The notes under the pieces: model-generated | What the model was told of the DNA's origin: nothing | Database searches by the model: none | Seen by the model: only the letters and a program-made list of their open reading frames with translations | In this document: positions 45,357-56,023 of the stretch, in pieces | Layout of the letters: each line of letters opens with the position of its first letter | Numbering within the stretch: position 1 is the stretch's first letter | Translations under genes and position numbers: made by a program | DNA from: an uncultured Bacteroidales bacterium | Lineage (GTDB): Bacteria; Bacteroidota; Bacteroidia; Bacteroidales; Bacteroidaceae | Reading direction: 5' to 3' | Assembly (NCBI GenBank): GCA_902798685.1 | Contig: CADBXO010000004.1 | Span: 1-64,000 of the forward strand | DNA: 64,000 bases

Positions 45357-46772
45357 ATGAAGCATATAAGGACTGTCATTCTTTCCCTTCTTCTGACAGT
45401 ATCACTACCTGTCGCCGGTATCGGTCAGGATTCACTGACTGAAGCCATCGACCAGATCATATACGAGCAGCTGCCCGAGGGTACCGACATAGCTCTTATG
45501 GTCTATGACCTTACCAATGACACAACCCTCTATGCATACCGCGAGAGGATAATGTGCCGCCCCGCATCGGTCCAGAAGGTCATAACCTCTGTAACCGCAC
45601 TCACATCACTTGGCGCCGACTACAAGTTCAAGACGGTACTTAAGACCCAGGGAACCGTCGATAAGGACAGCGTGCTCAACGGCAACCTCTACCTGGTAGG
45701 CGGTCTGGATCCCGCGCTTAACGAGCATGAGCTGCGCAGCATGGTCAGCGACCTCAAGAAAGCGGGTGTAAAGAAGATAAACGGAACCCTTTATGCCGAT
45801 GTCTCCATCATGGATACCATGTACTGGGCCACCGGATGGTGCTGGGATGACGCTCCGGCCAGTTTCCAGCCCTATGTCTCACCGCTTATGGTACATCAGG
45901 GTTTTGTAGGTGTTGAGGTCAAGCCCACCTCCAAGGGAAAGGCACCCGAGGTAAACATATACCCTGCCAATAACCACATCAAGGTGGTGAACAGATCCAT
46001 AACCCTGTGTGATACGCTTGGTCCCCTTACAATCACACGTGACTGGATGCACAATGACAACACAATCATCGTCGAGGGCAACTGCAAACGCCGTCAGTCA
46101 ACAGACCTGAGCGTGGTGGGATCGGCCGATTTCACCTTCGCCCTGTTCCGTCAGTACCTTGACGAGGCCGGCATCAGTTACGGCAAATATGATTGGGGCC
46201 GATGCCCGGTCATGGGCAGTAACATATCGGTCATATCACATGACCTGCCCGCAATCGTAAAGGAGGCGCTCAAGGAGAGCAACAACCTCTTTGCCGAGGC
46301 TATGTTCCTCCAGACAGGACGTATCCAGTATCCCAGAGGAATAAGATTCAAGGATGCATCCAAGTTCCTGCAGGACTTTGTCTCCCGCAAGTTCGGTATG
46401 TTCTCCTCATCATTCAATATCGTAGACGGCAGCGGACTTTCCATGTATGACATGTGTTCTCCGCAGTTCATGGTAGACATGCTCTCACTTATCTACAAGG
46501 ACAAGGACCTGTACAAGATCATGTACAAGAGTCTTCCCATATCCGGTGTTGACGGAACCCTTAAAAACAGGATGGGAGGCAAGAACACCCTGAACAAGGT
46601 ACATGCCAAGACAGGATCGGTAACCGGTTCATGTACTCTGGCCGGTTATATCCATACAGCCGATGGCCGCGACCTTGCATTCTGTATAATGAATGAGGGC
46701 GCCGTTAAGATGGCACCCTCAAGAAATGTGCAGGACAAGATATGCTCAGTCCTGTGTGATTTAGGCAGATAA
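45357..46772 (+). CDS. dacB: D-alanyl-D-alanine carboxypeptidase, PBP4 family
   Basis: A 471-residue periplasmic serine peptidase that trims or cleaves peptidoglycan peptides. The start is the ATG at 45357 (MKHIRTVILSLLLTVSLPVAG, a signal peptide); an in-frame start 8 codons earlier lies inside the preceding gene. The three penicillin-binding motifs are SVQK (Ser71, Lys74), SNN (Ser308, Asn310) and KTG (Lys418), with the long PBP4 insertion between the first two. It follows the radical SAM gene by 1 bp. It converges on the deacetylase gene with 2 bp between stops. Confidence 0.93.
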   Translation: MKHIRTVILSLLLTVSLPVAGIGQDSLTEAIDQIIYEQLPEGTDIALMVYDLTNDTTLYAYRERIMCRPASVQKVITSVTALTSLGADYKFKTVLKTQGTVDKDSVLNGNLYLVGGLDPALNEHELRSMVSDLKKAGVKKINGTLYADVSIMDTMYWATGWCWDDAPASFQPYVSPLMVHQGFVGVEVKPTSKGKAPEVNIYPANNHIKVVNRSITLCDTLGPLTITRDWMHNDNTIIVEGNCKRRQSTDLSVVGSADFTFALFRQYLDEAGISYGKYDWGRCPVMGSNISVISHDLPAIVKEALKESNNLFAEAMFLQTGRIQYPRGIRFKDASKFLQDFVSRKFGMFSSSFNIVDGSGLSMYDMCSPQFMVDMLSLIYKDKDLYKIMYKSLPISGVDGTLKNRMGGKNTLNKVHAKTGSVTGSCTLAGYIHTADGRDLAFCIMNEGAVKMAPSRNVQDKICSVLCDLGR

Positions 46773-46774
46773 TC

Positions 46775-47383
46775 TTACAACTGCTTGAATGAGTATCCCT
46801 GCTCCTTGAGCCATTCAATGGCTTTGGGCAGTGCATAGCGCAGGTTTTTCTCGCTGCGCAATGAGTCATGGAAAACAATTATTGAGCCGTTTCTGGTATA
46901 TTTCTTTACTATATCCAGTACTTTCTCGGGTTTAAGTTTCTCATTGTAGTCACGTGTGATTACATCGTAGAAAACAATCTGGTAATCATCTTTCATGTAA
47001 CCGTATGTCCATCGGCGCAGAATACCGTGCGGAGGACGGAACAGACGGGTGTTGAAATAGGTGTCACACTTGTGGACATTGTCAATGTAGTCGTGATTGC
47101 GCATGCGCATTCCGCGTACATGATTGAAAGTATGATTACCTACATGATGACCGCGATCCACTACCATCTTATATATCTCAGGGTGCTTGCGGACATTGTC
47201 ACCCACCATGAAGAAAGTGGCTTTGATACCGTACTGGTCCAATATGTCCAGAACCCAGGGAGTAACCTCGGGAATGGGACCGTCATCGAAGGTAAGATAC
47301 ACCGAATGATCTTCCGGGTTTTTCCGGAAGATCCCCTTCGGGTATATTTTGCTCAAAATTGCTGTCGGTTGTTCAAGTATCAT
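46775..47383 (-). CDS. Polysaccharide deacetylase
   Basis: A 202-residue NodB-domain (carbohydrate esterase 4) protein. It has the metal and base motif YLTFDDGPIPEVTPW, the second metal motif HHVGNHTFNH and RPPHGILRRWTYGY. No signal peptide is evident, so it may be cytoplasmic or use the membrane through partners. Targets could be peptidoglycan or a surface glycan. Its ATG overlaps the stop of the DUF2723 gene (TGATG), which suggests coupled translation with that membrane protein. Confidence 0.87.
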   Translation of the reverse strand: MILEQPTAILSKIYPKGIFRKNPEDHSVYLTFDDGPIPEVTPWVLDILDQYGIKATFFMVGDNVRKHPEIYKMVVDRGHHVGNHTFNHVRGMRMRNHDYIDNVHKCDTYFNTRLFRPPHGILRRWTYGYMKDDYQIVFYDVITRDYNEKLKPEKVLDIVKKYTRNGSIIVFHDSLRSEKNLRYALPKAIEWLKEQGYSFKQL

Positions 47384-50300
47384 CAGTTCATACGACGTTC
47401 AAACTCATCGCACATCTTCTCCCAGTCAGCATAAATCTCGTCGTAGTGAGCCTTATCGATGCATTGCTCCAGTATCGGGAATACATATGAGTACTGGACA
47501 GATGCTATTTCTGAGAAATCTTTTGTTGCACGTTTGAGATTACGGTTGTTCATGCTCAGATACCAATCCATGAGCTGCTTGCCGTTCTCATATGTATTCA
47601 TAATGATCTCGCCGGCTCTCTGACTCTGTCCCAGGCTGAGGTAAATATGAGCTATTTCAGCACTTGAACCATAGAGAGCATCGTTCAAAGGAAGATTATC
47701 TTCAGAAATGCCTTTGTCTACTGCCTGCAGGATCTGCAGAGCCTTGTCTTTCTTGCCCTCGTTGAAGAGCTCGATAGAGAGCTGTGCGACAAGTCTGCGC
47801 AGAGACTGACACATTCTGCGGTTGGTCTCATCCAGATATACACCGGGCTTGTCAAGTCCTCCGTACTTGAAGGCCATTACATTGTCGAACATCTTGTCGG
47901 TATCAACATAACCGATCATACGTGAAGTGCTGCCAGTTGCCTCCTTCCAGTCGAAAGGAGTGATTCTGTATGCAAGACCTTCGAGCAAGAAGTAGTTGCC
48001 CAGACCAAGGTAGCTGCTGTTGGGAACAGTAGTTGCTATGTAGAGAGGTCTCTCCCAGTTGCACTGGGCAATCAGGTCGAGCATCATGATTTCACTCTTA
48101 AGCAGGGTGCTCTTACCCTTGAGAGATATGATCATGCGGTCCGGCATCTTTGCCTTGGTCTCCTCATCGGTTGCTCCCAGATACTTTGCGGGAATCTTCA
48201 TTCCTGAACGGAGAACAGCATCCTTGTCAATCTTGAGCCAGATGGTATCAGTAGGAACCATATGGTGCTGCTTGATCCAGTAGTTCATGACATTGTGGAG
48301 CTCGAATGACTTCTCAACGGCTTCACGGCTGTTGTTCTTGAGCAGAATCTCCTTGTCCTCAGGATTGATGGTGACATAATCATTGGTACCTGTCTGATAA
48401 TCTATCCTGTCGAAAGATATGGGCAGTGCAGGTGAATCATATGCGGGACGCTTCATCTGGTCAATGTACCAGTCTGTCATGAGATAACTCAGATTGCAGC
48501 AGCGTGCATCGGTACGGAATCCCTCGGTCTCGAAATTGTACCAGAGAGGGAAGGTATCGTTATCACCGTTGGTGAATATGATGGGGTTGCCCTTTTCCTG
48601 AAGAGTGGTAAGATAGTTCTGACCGAAGTCGCGGCAGGCGTAACGTCCGCTGCGGTCATGGTCATCCCATGTCTGGCTTACCATCTGGACAGGAACCTGC
48701 AGACAAAGTACGGTAGCGATAACAGGAGCTATCTTCTTGCCGGCCAGTTTGCTTAGCCATTCAGATATGGCTGCAACACCCATACCGATCCATATTGCAA
48801 ATGCATAGAATGAACCTGCGTATGCGTAGTCACGCTCACGCGGCTGCAGAGGAGTCTGGTTAAGGTAAACTACAATTGCCAGACCGGTCATGAAGAAGAG
48901 TGCCAGAACAACGATGAACTGCTGAGCTCCCTCACGTCCCTTGCCCACCTGCCAAAGCAGACCAAGCAGACCCAACAGAAGGGGCAGGCAGTAGAATACG
49001 TTATGACCCTTTCCGGTCAGGGAATCGGGCAGGATCTTGTTGTCACCGCCTACGAGCATCCTGTCAATGAAGTTGAAACCTGTTATCCAGTTTCCGTTCT
49101 CCAATTCTCCGTAATGGTTCTGGATATCATTCTGACGACCTGCAAAGTTCCACATGAAGTAACGCCAGTACATGAAGTTAACCTGATATCTCAGGAAGAA
49201 CTTGATGTTTTCTGCCTGTGTGGGTATGGTCAACTTGATGTTGTTACCGCGCTGGTTGTATGTAACCGTACGGCCTTTTATGCCTCCGCACCATGACTTG
49301 TACTCTGCAATATGATCGCTGTCCTTGCTGTACATACGCGGGAACAGCATGTTCTGTGCATATACGTAGTCACGCTTCTCATCCATTACATAGTAACGGT
49401 CCTTCTCGTTTTCATTGGCTTTCTCCTTACGGCCGTAAGCGTTACCCTTGAACTTGGAGACAGGTGAGTAGTATGCGTATTGTTTCTCTTTCTTGTATTC
49501 GTAAACAATCTCAGAGGCATAAGTCTGTCCGTAGAGCAGAGGTCTTGAACCATACTGCTCGCGAGCCAGATAATCACCCAGGGTGAATATGTCCTCGGGA
49601 GAGTTCTGGTCCATGGGCGGGTTGGCGGTTGAACGTACTACTATTACGGCATATGATGAGTAGCCGATAGTAATCATCATCACGCACAGCATGATGGTAT
49701 TGAGCAGGCTTGCTGACGGTTTTACCTTCTCAGGAATACCACCTGCAAAGAGGTAGATAGCACCTGCAGCCAGAATGACAATACCAAGTATGATGCCGCC
49801 TGCGGTATGACCGTAGAAAGGTATACCGGCAAAGGCCACGGTAAGCAGGAATGAGATATACATGAGATGCTTGCGGTCACCGCGCTGAGTCTCATATGCG
49901 CCCCAGATAAGGATTGCTACAAGCAGGATGATGTAGATGAACAGACCTGTGTTGAAAGGAAGTCCCAGACCGTTCACGAACAGGAGTTCGAACCAGCCTC
50001 CAACCTTTACGATACCGGGAACGATACCGTACAGAATAGCGGCTATGATAACACCTGAGAGTATGAATGCTATGATTCCGCCCTTCCATGTGGGGTTCTC
50101 TGATTTCTTGAAGTAGTAAACCAGAACGATGGCGGTGATACAGAGCAGGTTCAACAGGTGAACGCCTACTGAAACACCGATGAGATAAGTAATCAGTACG
50201 AGCCAGCGTGCACTGTGAGGCTGGTCGGCATTCTCCTCCCACTTGAGGATGAGCCAGAATGTAACGGCGGTGCAGAATGAAGAGTATGCATAGACCTCAC

Positions 50301-50724
50301 CCTCAACGGCGCTGAACCAGAAGGTATCGGACCATGTATAGGCGAGTGCACCTACAATTCCTGAGCCGAATATGGCAAACATCTGCCACGCATCGGGATC
50401 CTTGCTGCCTGCTACGAGTTTCTTTACGAGCATGGTTATGCTCCAGAAAAGGAACAGTATGCACAGGGCACTCAGTATGGCGGACATGATGTTGACCATC
50501 ATGGCAACCTTGCCGGGGTCACTGGTGAACTGTGAGAAGAGGTTTGCTGTAAGCATGAAGATAGGTGCCCCAGGTGGGTGTCCTACTTCCATCTTGTAAC
50601 CGGTTGTAATGAACTCCGGGCAATCCCAGAAGCTTGCGGTCGGCTCAATTGTCATGCAGTAGGTCACTGCGGCAATTACAAACACGAGCCATCCGATGAT
50701 AGTGTTCAGTCTTTTGTAATTCAT
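47383..50724 (-). CDS. DUF2723 multi-pass membrane protein, likely glycosyltransferase-like
   Basis: An 1113-residue protein. The first 650 residues contain about 11 hydrophobic segments and the DUF2723 signature near the start: IEPTASFWDCPEFITTGYKMEVGHPPGAPIFML, followed by WSDTFWFSAVEGEVYAYSSF. This resembles GT-C protein O-mannosyltransferases, with an acidic residue in the first outer loop. The remaining part is soluble and ends in a helical TPR-like region. In Bacteroidetes it is a candidate for protein O-glycosylation or glycan export; this is inference. It overlaps the deacetylase gene by one base. Confidence 0.85.
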   Translation of the reverse strand: MNYKRLNTIIGWLVFVIAAVTYCMTIEPTASFWDCPEFITTGYKMEVGHPPGAPIFMLTANLFSQFTSDPGKVAMMVNIMSAILSALCILFLFWSITMLVKKLVAGSKDPDAWQMFAIFGSGIVGALAYTWSDTFWFSAVEGEVYAYSSFCTAVTFWLILKWEENADQPHSARWLVLITYLIGVSVGVHLLNLLCITAIVLVYYFKKSENPTWKGGIIAFILSGVIIAAILYGIVPGIVKVGGWFELLFVNGLGLPFNTGLFIYIILLVAILIWGAYETQRGDRKHLMYISFLLTVAFAGIPFYGHTAGGIILGIVILAAGAIYLFAGGIPEKVKPSASLLNTIMLCVMMITIGYSSYAVIVVRSTANPPMDQNSPEDIFTLGDYLAREQYGSRPLLYGQTYASEIVYEYKKEKQYAYYSPVSKFKGNAYGRKEKANENEKDRYYVMDEKRDYVYAQNMLFPRMYSKDSDHIAEYKSWCGGIKGRTVTYNQRGNNIKLTIPTQAENIKFFLRYQVNFMYWRYFMWNFAGRQNDIQNHYGELENGNWITGFNFIDRMLVGGDNKILPDSLTGKGHNVFYCLPLLLGLLGLLWQVGKGREGAQQFIVVLALFFMTGLAIVVYLNQTPLQPRERDYAYAGSFYAFAIWIGMGVAAISEWLSKLAGKKIAPVIATVLCLQVPVQMVSQTWDDHDRSGRYACRDFGQNYLTTLQEKGNPIIFTNGDNDTFPLWYNFETEGFRTDARCCNLSYLMTDWYIDQMKRPAYDSPALPISFDRIDYQTGTNDYVTINPEDKEILLKNNSREAVEKSFELHNVMNYWIKQHHMVPTDTIWLKIDKDAVLRSGMKIPAKYLGATDEETKAKMPDRMIISLKGKSTLLKSEIMMLDLIAQCNWERPLYIATTVPNSSYLGLGNYFLLEGLAYRITPFDWKEATGSTSRMIGYVDTDKMFDNVMAFKYGGLDKPGVYLDETNRRMCQSLRRLVAQLSIELFNEGKKDKALQILQAVDKGISEDNLPLNDALYGSSAEIAHIYLSLGQSQRAGEIIMNTYENGKQLMDWYLSMNNRNLKRATKDFSEIASVQYSYVFPILEQCIDKAHYDEIYADWEKMCDEFERRMN

Positions 50725-50755
50725 TTTTGCTATGAACTAAGTAATTAGAGCGGTC

Positions 50756-50763
50756 CAAAGATA
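50756..50763 (-). promoter_or_regulatory. Putative -7 box for the DUF2723 gene
   Basis: Minus-strand TATCTTTG, 32 bp ahead of the start at 50724. Matches TAnnTTTG; a TTG lies 23 bp further upstream, slightly too far. Confidence 0.45.
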
Positions 50764-50824
50764 GTCCTTAAAAGGTTAACGGCTATCAATTGACAGTTAT
50801 TAATTGTTATTGCAGCTTGAAGGG

Positions 50825-52096
50825 TCAAAGGTCCTGGCCGATGTCACTGCGGAAATATTTCTTCTCAAAATCAATAAGGCTTGCACCCTTGAATGAGAGT
50901 GCCAGAGCCTCGGCCTTGTCCTTTCCGTAGGAACTTACTGCAATCACGCGGCCTCCTGCGGTAACAACCTGGCCCTTGTCGTTGAAAGCTGTTCCGGCAT
51001 GGAAGACAATGCTGTCCTTTACCTTGTCAATGCCGTTTATCACAAAGCCCTTGTCATAGTGCTGGGGATAACCGCCTGATACCAGCATCACGCAGACTGC
51101 CGAGCGTGGATCCAGCTCCAGGGTCTTGGTGTCCAGGTTGCCTGCAGCAACGCCCTTGAAGAGCTCTACAATATCGCTCTTGAGACGGAGCATTACGCTC
51201 TCGGTCTCGGGGTCACCCATACGGCAGTTGTACTCAATTACCTTGGGTTCGCCGTCCACGTTGATAAGACCAAAGAATATGAATCCTTTGTAAACGAGTC
51301 CTTCCTCTGCCAGACCCTCAACGGTGGGACGGATTATACGGTCCTCGACCTTCTTCATCCACTCCTTGGTTGCAAACGGAACGGGTGAAACAGATCCCAT
51401 GCCGCCGGTGTTCAGACCGGTGTCATGCTCGCCTACACGCTTGTAGTCCTTTGCCTCGGGAAGTATCTTGTAGTGCTTGCCGTCAGTCAGTACAAAAACG
51501 GAGCACTCAATACCGCTCATGAACTCCTCAATCACAACGCGTGAAGAGGCGTTACCGAACATACCGCTCAGCATCTCCTTAAGTTCCTTCTTGGCCTCCT
51601 CAAGGGTGGGCAGGATCAGCACGCCCTTACCGGCGCAAAGACCATCGGCCTTGAGTACGTAAGGAGCCTTGAGTGTCTCCAGGAACTTGAGTCCCTCCTC
51701 AAGGTTCTCACCAGTGAATGTCTGATATGCTGCGGTGGGGATGTTATGGCGCTGCATGAAACGCTTTGCAAAGTCCTTGCTGCCCTCCATCTGTGCGGCT
51801 TCCTTTGAGGGGCCGATGACCGGGATGGCCTTCAGTGCGGCGTCACCCAGGAAATAGTCATAAATGCCGTTTACCAGAGGATCCTCGGGGCCTACAACCA
51901 CCATATCGATCTTCTTGTCAAGAACGAATGCCTTAATGGCTTCAAAATCATTTGCCTTGATGGCTACGTTCTCACCTACGTTTGCGGTACCGGCATTGCC
52001 CGGAGCGATGTAAAGCTTGTCAAGCTGTGGGCTTTGGGCTATTTTCCAGGCCAGAGCATGCTCGCGGCCTCCGCTTCCAAGTAACAGAATCTTCAT
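50825..52096 (-). CDS. purD: Phosphoribosylamine-glycine ligase
   Basis: A 423-residue ATP-grasp enzyme for the second step of purine synthesis. It begins [23 protein letters not shown], with [53 protein letters not shown] and [17 protein letters not shown], all family signatures. Length is normal. Its start overlaps the end of the rRNA methyltransferase gene by 4 bp. Confidence 0.97.
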   Translation of the reverse strand: MKILLLGSGGREHALAWKIAQSPQLDKLYIAPGNAGTANVGENVAIKANDFEAIKAFVLDKKIDMVVVGPEDPLVNGIYDYFLGDAALKAIPVIGPSKEAAQMEGSKDFAKRFMQRHNIPTAAYQTFTGENLEEGLKFLETLKAPYVLKADGLCAGKGVLILPTLEEAKKELKEMLSGMFGNASSRVVIEEFMSGIECSVFVLTDGKHYKILPEAKDYKRVGEHDTGLNTGGMGSVSPVPFATKEWMKKVEDRIIRPTVEGLAEEGLVYKGFIFFGLINVDGEPKVIEYNCRMGDPETESVMLRLKSDIVELFKGVAAGNLDTKTLELDPRSAVCVMLVSGGYPQHYDKGFVINGIDKVKDSIVFHAGTAFNDKGQVVTAGGRVIAVSSYGKDKAEALALSFKGASLIDFEKKYFRSDIGQDL

Positions 52097-53559
52097 TTCT
52101 TATTGTTTCTGAACGGTTTGTTTTCACTTTTACGGAAAGGCTTCTTTCCTTCACTGTTCTTGTGGAAAGGCTTCTTTCCATCTGATGATTTACGGAAAGG
52201 CTTACCTCCCTCCGGTTTGTGGAAGGATCTCTCTCCGTCTTTACGGAACGGCTTTCTGTCTGAGGGCTTGCGTGCAGGTCTCTCTCTCTTGAATTCGCTG
52301 TTCTCAGTCATATCGGCCTTACGTGCCTCCTCCTTTTCGGCCAGACGGGCCTTGTGACGCAGTGTGCTGCTGCGGCGTGTGGGCAGATCGTCTTTTTTAA
52401 GGCGTTTGTCACCTCCGCGGAAATCATTGTAGCGTCCGTCAAATATCTCGTACTTGCGCAGCTCGCAGGGCAGGGCTCCGTTAAAGAGAGGAATCTTTGC
52501 AGAGGGTTTGAGACCTATCTTGTCAAAGCACTCGTAATGGTAACTGATGATCCAGGCCTCGCCGCCTATGAGGGCGTGCTTGAGACGCTCACCTATCATC
52601 TCATAGAGTCCGAGCAGGTTGTCCTCGACCAGACGCTCCCCGTAGGGCGGGTTGGTAATGATGACGGTGCGCTCCTTGACGGGTTCAAAGTCCTTGAAGT
52701 CACGCTGCTCGAACTGGATGGTATCGAGCAGACCGGCAGCCTTGGCATTGCGCTTGGCTGTCAGGATGGCCTTGGGATCCTTGTCATAACCCTTGATGGT
52801 GAACTCAAACTCACGCTCGGCGGAGTCATCGTTATATATCTCCTCAAACAGGTCGCGGTCAAAATCCTTCCACTTTTCAAATGCAAAGTGGCTGCGGAAC
52901 AGACCGGGTGCCATGTTCCTGGCTATGAGTGCGGCCTCGATGGGAATTGTGCCCGATCCGCACATGGGGTCAACGAAATCGGACTTGCCGTCCCAGCCTG
53001 ACATCAGGATCATGCCTGCTGCCAGTACCTCATTCAGAGGAGCCTCCATGGCCTCCTGACGGTAACCGCGCTTATGCAGTGACTCGCCGGAGCTGTCAAG
53101 TGACAGTGAGCAGTCATCATGTGAGATGTGGATGTGGAAGGTAAGGTCCGGATTGGCAACGCTTACATTGGGGCGTTTGCCGTATTTGTCACGGAAGTAG
53201 TCGGCTATGGCATCCTTGACACGGTATGCCACAAACTTTGAGTGGCGGAAATCCTCACTGTATACAACTGAGTCAACAGCGAAACTGTCACTCAGGTCCA
53301 TATACTTTTCCCAATCGACCTTACGGCAGATGTCATAAACCTCATCGGCGCTGTCGGCCTTGAAGTGAAGGAAAGGTTTGAGGATACGGATTGCGGTACG
53401 CAGGTGAAAGTTAGCCTTGTACATCAAGGCTTTGTCTCCTTTGAAGGACACCATTCGGTTTCCAATGGCCACCCCATTGGCTCCCAGATCAATAAGTTCT
53501 TTTGCAAGAATCTCTTCCAGCCCCTGGAAGGTCTTGGCTATCATTTCAAATTCTGTCAT
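52093..53559 (-). CDS. RlmL-like 23S rRNA (guanine) methyltransferase with a basic repeat tail
   Basis: A 488-residue THUMP-domain methyltransferase. Residues 1-160 are the ferredoxin-like and THUMP parts ([24 protein letters not shown]). The catalytic domain has [23 protein letters not shown] and the NPPYGERL motif used for base N-methylation. By family it makes m2G in 23S rRNA. The last 85 residues form a lysine/arginine-rich tail with decapeptide repeats ([29 protein letters not shown]) that probably bind RNA. It overlaps purD by 4 bp, and a terminator lies just upstream. Confidence 0.9.
   Translation of the reverse strand: MTEFEMIAKTFQGLEEILAKELIDLGANGVAIGNRMVSFKGDKALMYKANFHLRTAIRILKPFLHFKADSADEVYDICRKVDWEKYMDLSDSFAVDSVVYSEDFRHSKFVAYRVKDAIADYFRDKYGKRPNVSVANPDLTFHIHISHDDCSLSLDSSGESLHKRGYRQEAMEAPLNEVLAAGMILMSGWDGKSDFVDPMCGSGTIPIEAALIARNMAPGLFRSHFAFEKWKDFDRDLFEEIYNDDSAEREFEFTIKGYDKDPKAILTAKRNAKAAGLLDTIQFEQRDFKDFEPVKERTVIITNPPYGERLVEDNLLGLYEMIGERLKHALIGGEAWIISYHYECFDKIGLKPSAKIPLFNGALPCELRKYEIFDGRYNDFRGGDKRLKKDDLPTRRSSTLRHKARLAEKEEARKADMTENSEFKRERPARKPSDRKPFRKDGERSFHKPEGGKPFRKSSDGKKPFHKNSEGKKPFRKSENKPFRNNKK
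52134..52209. repeat. 30-bp tandem repeat coding the basic tail
   Basis: GGAAAGGCTTCTTTCC, itself an inverted repeat, recurs at 52134 and 52164, with a diverged third copy from 52194, giving a 30-bp period. It encodes the 10-residue KKPF(R/H)K repeats at the C-terminus of the methyltransferase. Confidence 0.75.
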
Positions 53560-53581
53560 CTACGGATGATGTTTCAGCCTG

Positions 53582-53589
53582 CAAAGATA
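53582..53589 (-). promoter_or_regulatory. Putative -7 box for the rRNA methyltransferase and purD
   Basis: Minus-strand TATCTTTG, 23 bp ahead of the start at 53559 and just after the terminator hairpin. Confidence 0.45.
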
Positions 53590-53590
53590 C

Positions 53591-53633
53591 AAAAAAGGTG
53601 TCAAAGAGAACCGTCCCATTTGACACCTTTTTT
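53591..53633 (-). terminator. Intrinsic terminator of the GH31 operon
   Basis: A perfect 15-bp stem, AAAAAAGGTGTCAAA (53591-53605) with TTTGACACCTTTTTT (53619-53633), around a 13-base loop containing AACCGTCCC. It has a T-run on both strands and lies 2 bp after the end of the GH31 gene. The loop motif recurs near 61084. Confidence 0.85.
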
Positions 53634-53635
53634 GT

Positions 53636-56023
53636 TTAGAGAGTCACTGACACTTTCTTGCCCGAGTAAGTCACGGTCTTGACCTCTCTCTTGTGACCGT
53701 CGGTAATCACCGTTATGCGGAAAGTGCGTTGCTTTATCATTCCCTCGTATGAACCCTTGCGGGCGCCGATGGTCAGGTTGCGGCTCTTGCCGTTGTAACT
53801 GAAATCAATGGTTGAGAATGCGCCGTTCTCATAGTTGTAATTGTCAAACTCATCCTCATACAGCGTGAACTTGCCGTCGGCTCCGGCATAGACCAGTATC
53901 TCCAGGTCATCCCAAGGTTTCTCGGTCGAATACTGGACATCGGGGCCGATGGGCAGGATGGTGCCGGCCTTGACAAACAGCGGGATGCTCTTGATGTTGA
54001 CCTCACGCTCTATCTCCTGACCGCCGTCATACAACTTCATGGTCTCATAGTCATACCATTTGGTGCCAGCCGGCAGATATACCTTAGTGCTTTTGGCTTC
54101 CATGAAGTCAACGTCGCCAATGCCTGCACGGCTTTTGCTCTGGGCTCTTTCAGGGGTATATTTGGCCTCAAGAACCGGAGCTGCCAGCAGTGAGCGTCCG
54201 AACATGAACTCATTGTTGATATCCCATACGTTATGGTCATTCCTGAAATCCATCATAAGGGCTCGCTGGTAAGTGCCGTTATTAGCGTTTACATCATGAG
54301 CTGTGGAGTAGATGTAGGGGAGCAGTCTGTAGCGCAGTTTGACGGCACCTAACAGGGCGTCATAGACGGGCTCGCCTGCCTGGCCGTAGTAGTAGAGTTC
54401 ACGCGGAACCTCGGTTCCGTGGCTGCGCATCATGGGGCAGAACACACCGTACTGCATCCAGCGTACGTAGAGTTCCTGATAGAGAGGGTTCTTGGTAGCG
54501 CTGCCGTCCTGCGAGCGCTCGTTATAGCTGTTGGCAAAGAATCCGCCCAGGTCACTGTTGAAGTTGGGGTTACCTGTCAGCGCAAAGTTAAGGCCTGCGG
54601 GAACCTGAGCGCGCAGTGAGTTCCAGTTGGACTGCACGTCACCTGACCATGTGTTTGAGCCGTAGCGCTGCTGTCCGGCAAATACCGAACGGGTAAGTAT
54701 TAGAACTCGTTTGTCATTGCCGTTTGCCATAGAACGCTGGTTTTCATACACGCCGCCCACAGCCATCAGGGGGAATGCGTTACGAACCCTGCGCCAGGGA
54801 CCCATTGCCGTGGGCAGGTCCAGATCCTCCTCCTTGAAATCCATGTGGTCGGGCTCGGTTGAATCCATCCACCATCCGTCAATATCCAGATTGAACAGGC
54901 GGGTCAGGTGGTTCCAGTAGATGTCACGGGCCTCCTTGCTGTACGGGTCATACGGACGTACTCCTGATGGGTAGTCCCTGCGTGGAGGCCAGTCGGTAAG
55001 TCCGCTCTGTGGCCAGGTCTCAATGTCAATAAGCAGGTTTTTGGGCTGCAGTTCGCGGTAGGGTTTGGTCATGGGGCCGAATGATGACCAGATGGAGATC
55101 ATCAGCTTGGCATTCTGGTCATGGATATGCTTTATCCATCGCTCGGGATTGCTGAACTCCGGTGCGTTGAACTCCATGGCGTTCCACAGGTAGTTGCTGC
55201 CCCAGTACTGCCAGTCCTGTATCATCACATCGATAGGCACTCCTGTTGAGCGGTATCGGTCCAGAACCTCGGTCAGTTCGGCCGATGACTTGTAACGCTC
55301 GCGGCTCTGCATGAATCCGTAACTCCAGAGCGGGAGCATGGGTACTGTTCCGGTAAGCTGACGGATGCCGGCAATCACGCCGTCGGCATCGCCGCCCCAG
55401 ATGAAGTAGTAATCCACGCAACCGGCGTTCTCGGAAGTGAAGTAGAACTTGCCCTCCTCAATACCCAGCGTGGTGGGAGAGTAGTTGTCCCAGAACAGGC
55501 CGTATCCCTTGATGGATTGGATGATATTGCAGTAGTCATCGGTGTTGCCCTGTATCATGCGGCGGTAGGTTCCGCTCTTGGCCATCTTGCCGTCCTGCTG
55601 TATTCCTATTCCGTACAGAGGCTCATCGGCATCAAGGTCAAAGCCCTGGTCAACGGCTATGTCGGCATACTCGGGGCGGGTCATGGCCACGTTGCCGTGA
55701 CCGAAACCGTTCTCGGCCAGCAGGACATTTCCTTTCCTGTCCATGAAGGTTACGTCGTTGTCATCGACCTTTACTGTCAGGGCAGAGCTTTTGTAGAGTA
55801 TGGTGCCGTCCTTACCGGTCGTTACGGTTGTCTTTACCTGCTCCGGGTTCATTGTGACGGACAGGCTCTGTTTCTGGTCAGGGTTGTCCGGACCGGTTTT
55901 GTAGATACGGACTATTGACGGGCTGTAGAATGTGACCTGAGTGGTCCAGTTATCAGACTCCTGGGCATAGCCAAGGGTTGATAATCCTGCAAGAGCAAGA
56001 AATAAGGTCAGGGACTTTTTCAT
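53636..56023 (-). CDS. Exported GH31 glycosidase (alpha-xylosidase/alpha-glucosidase type)
   Basis: A 795-residue protein with a signal peptide ending GYAQ. It has an N-terminal beta-sandwich, then the GH31 barrel (LPLWSYGFMQSRERYKS, PIDVMIQDWQYWG) with nucleophile Asp387 in WWMDSTEPD and acid/base Asp462 in WSGDVQSNW, then C-terminal beta-domains. The YGFMQSRERY and QDWQYWG patterns are like those of Bacteroides alpha-xylosidases. Substrate preference is inferred. It overlaps the second GH31 gene by 4 bp (ATGA), so the two are one operon. No SusC/SusD pair is in the window. Confidence 0.9.
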   Translation of the reverse strand: MKKSLTLFLALAGLSTLGYAQESDNWTTQVTFYSPSIVRIYKTGPDNPDQKQSLSVTMNPEQVKTTVTTGKDGTILYKSSALTVKVDDNDVTFMDRKGNVLLAENGFGHGNVAMTRPEYADIAVDQGFDLDADEPLYGIGIQQDGKMAKSGTYRRMIQGNTDDYCNIIQSIKGYGLFWDNYSPTTLGIEEGKFYFTSENAGCVDYYFIWGGDADGVIAGIRQLTGTVPMLPLWSYGFMQSRERYKSSAELTEVLDRYRSTGVPIDVMIQDWQYWGSNYLWNAMEFNAPEFSNPERWIKHIHDQNAKLMISIWSSFGPMTKPYRELQPKNLLIDIETWPQSGLTDWPPRRDYPSGVRPYDPYSKEARDIYWNHLTRLFNLDIDGWWMDSTEPDHMDFKEEDLDLPTAMGPWRRVRNAFPLMAVGGVYENQRSMANGNDKRVLILTRSVFAGQQRYGSNTWSGDVQSNWNSLRAQVPAGLNFALTGNPNFNSDLGGFFANSYNERSQDGSATKNPLYQELYVRWMQYGVFCPMMRSHGTEVPRELYYYGQAGEPVYDALLGAVKLRYRLLPYIYSTAHDVNANNGTYQRALMMDFRNDHNVWDINNEFMFGRSLLAAPVLEAKYTPERAQSKSRAGIGDVDFMEAKSTKVYLPAGTKWYDYETMKLYDGGQEIEREVNIKSIPLFVKAGTILPIGPDVQYSTEKPWDDLEILVYAGADGKFTLYEDEFDNYNYENGAFSTIDFSYNGKSRNLTIGARKGSYEGMIKQRTFRITVITDGHKREVKTVTYSGKKVSVTL

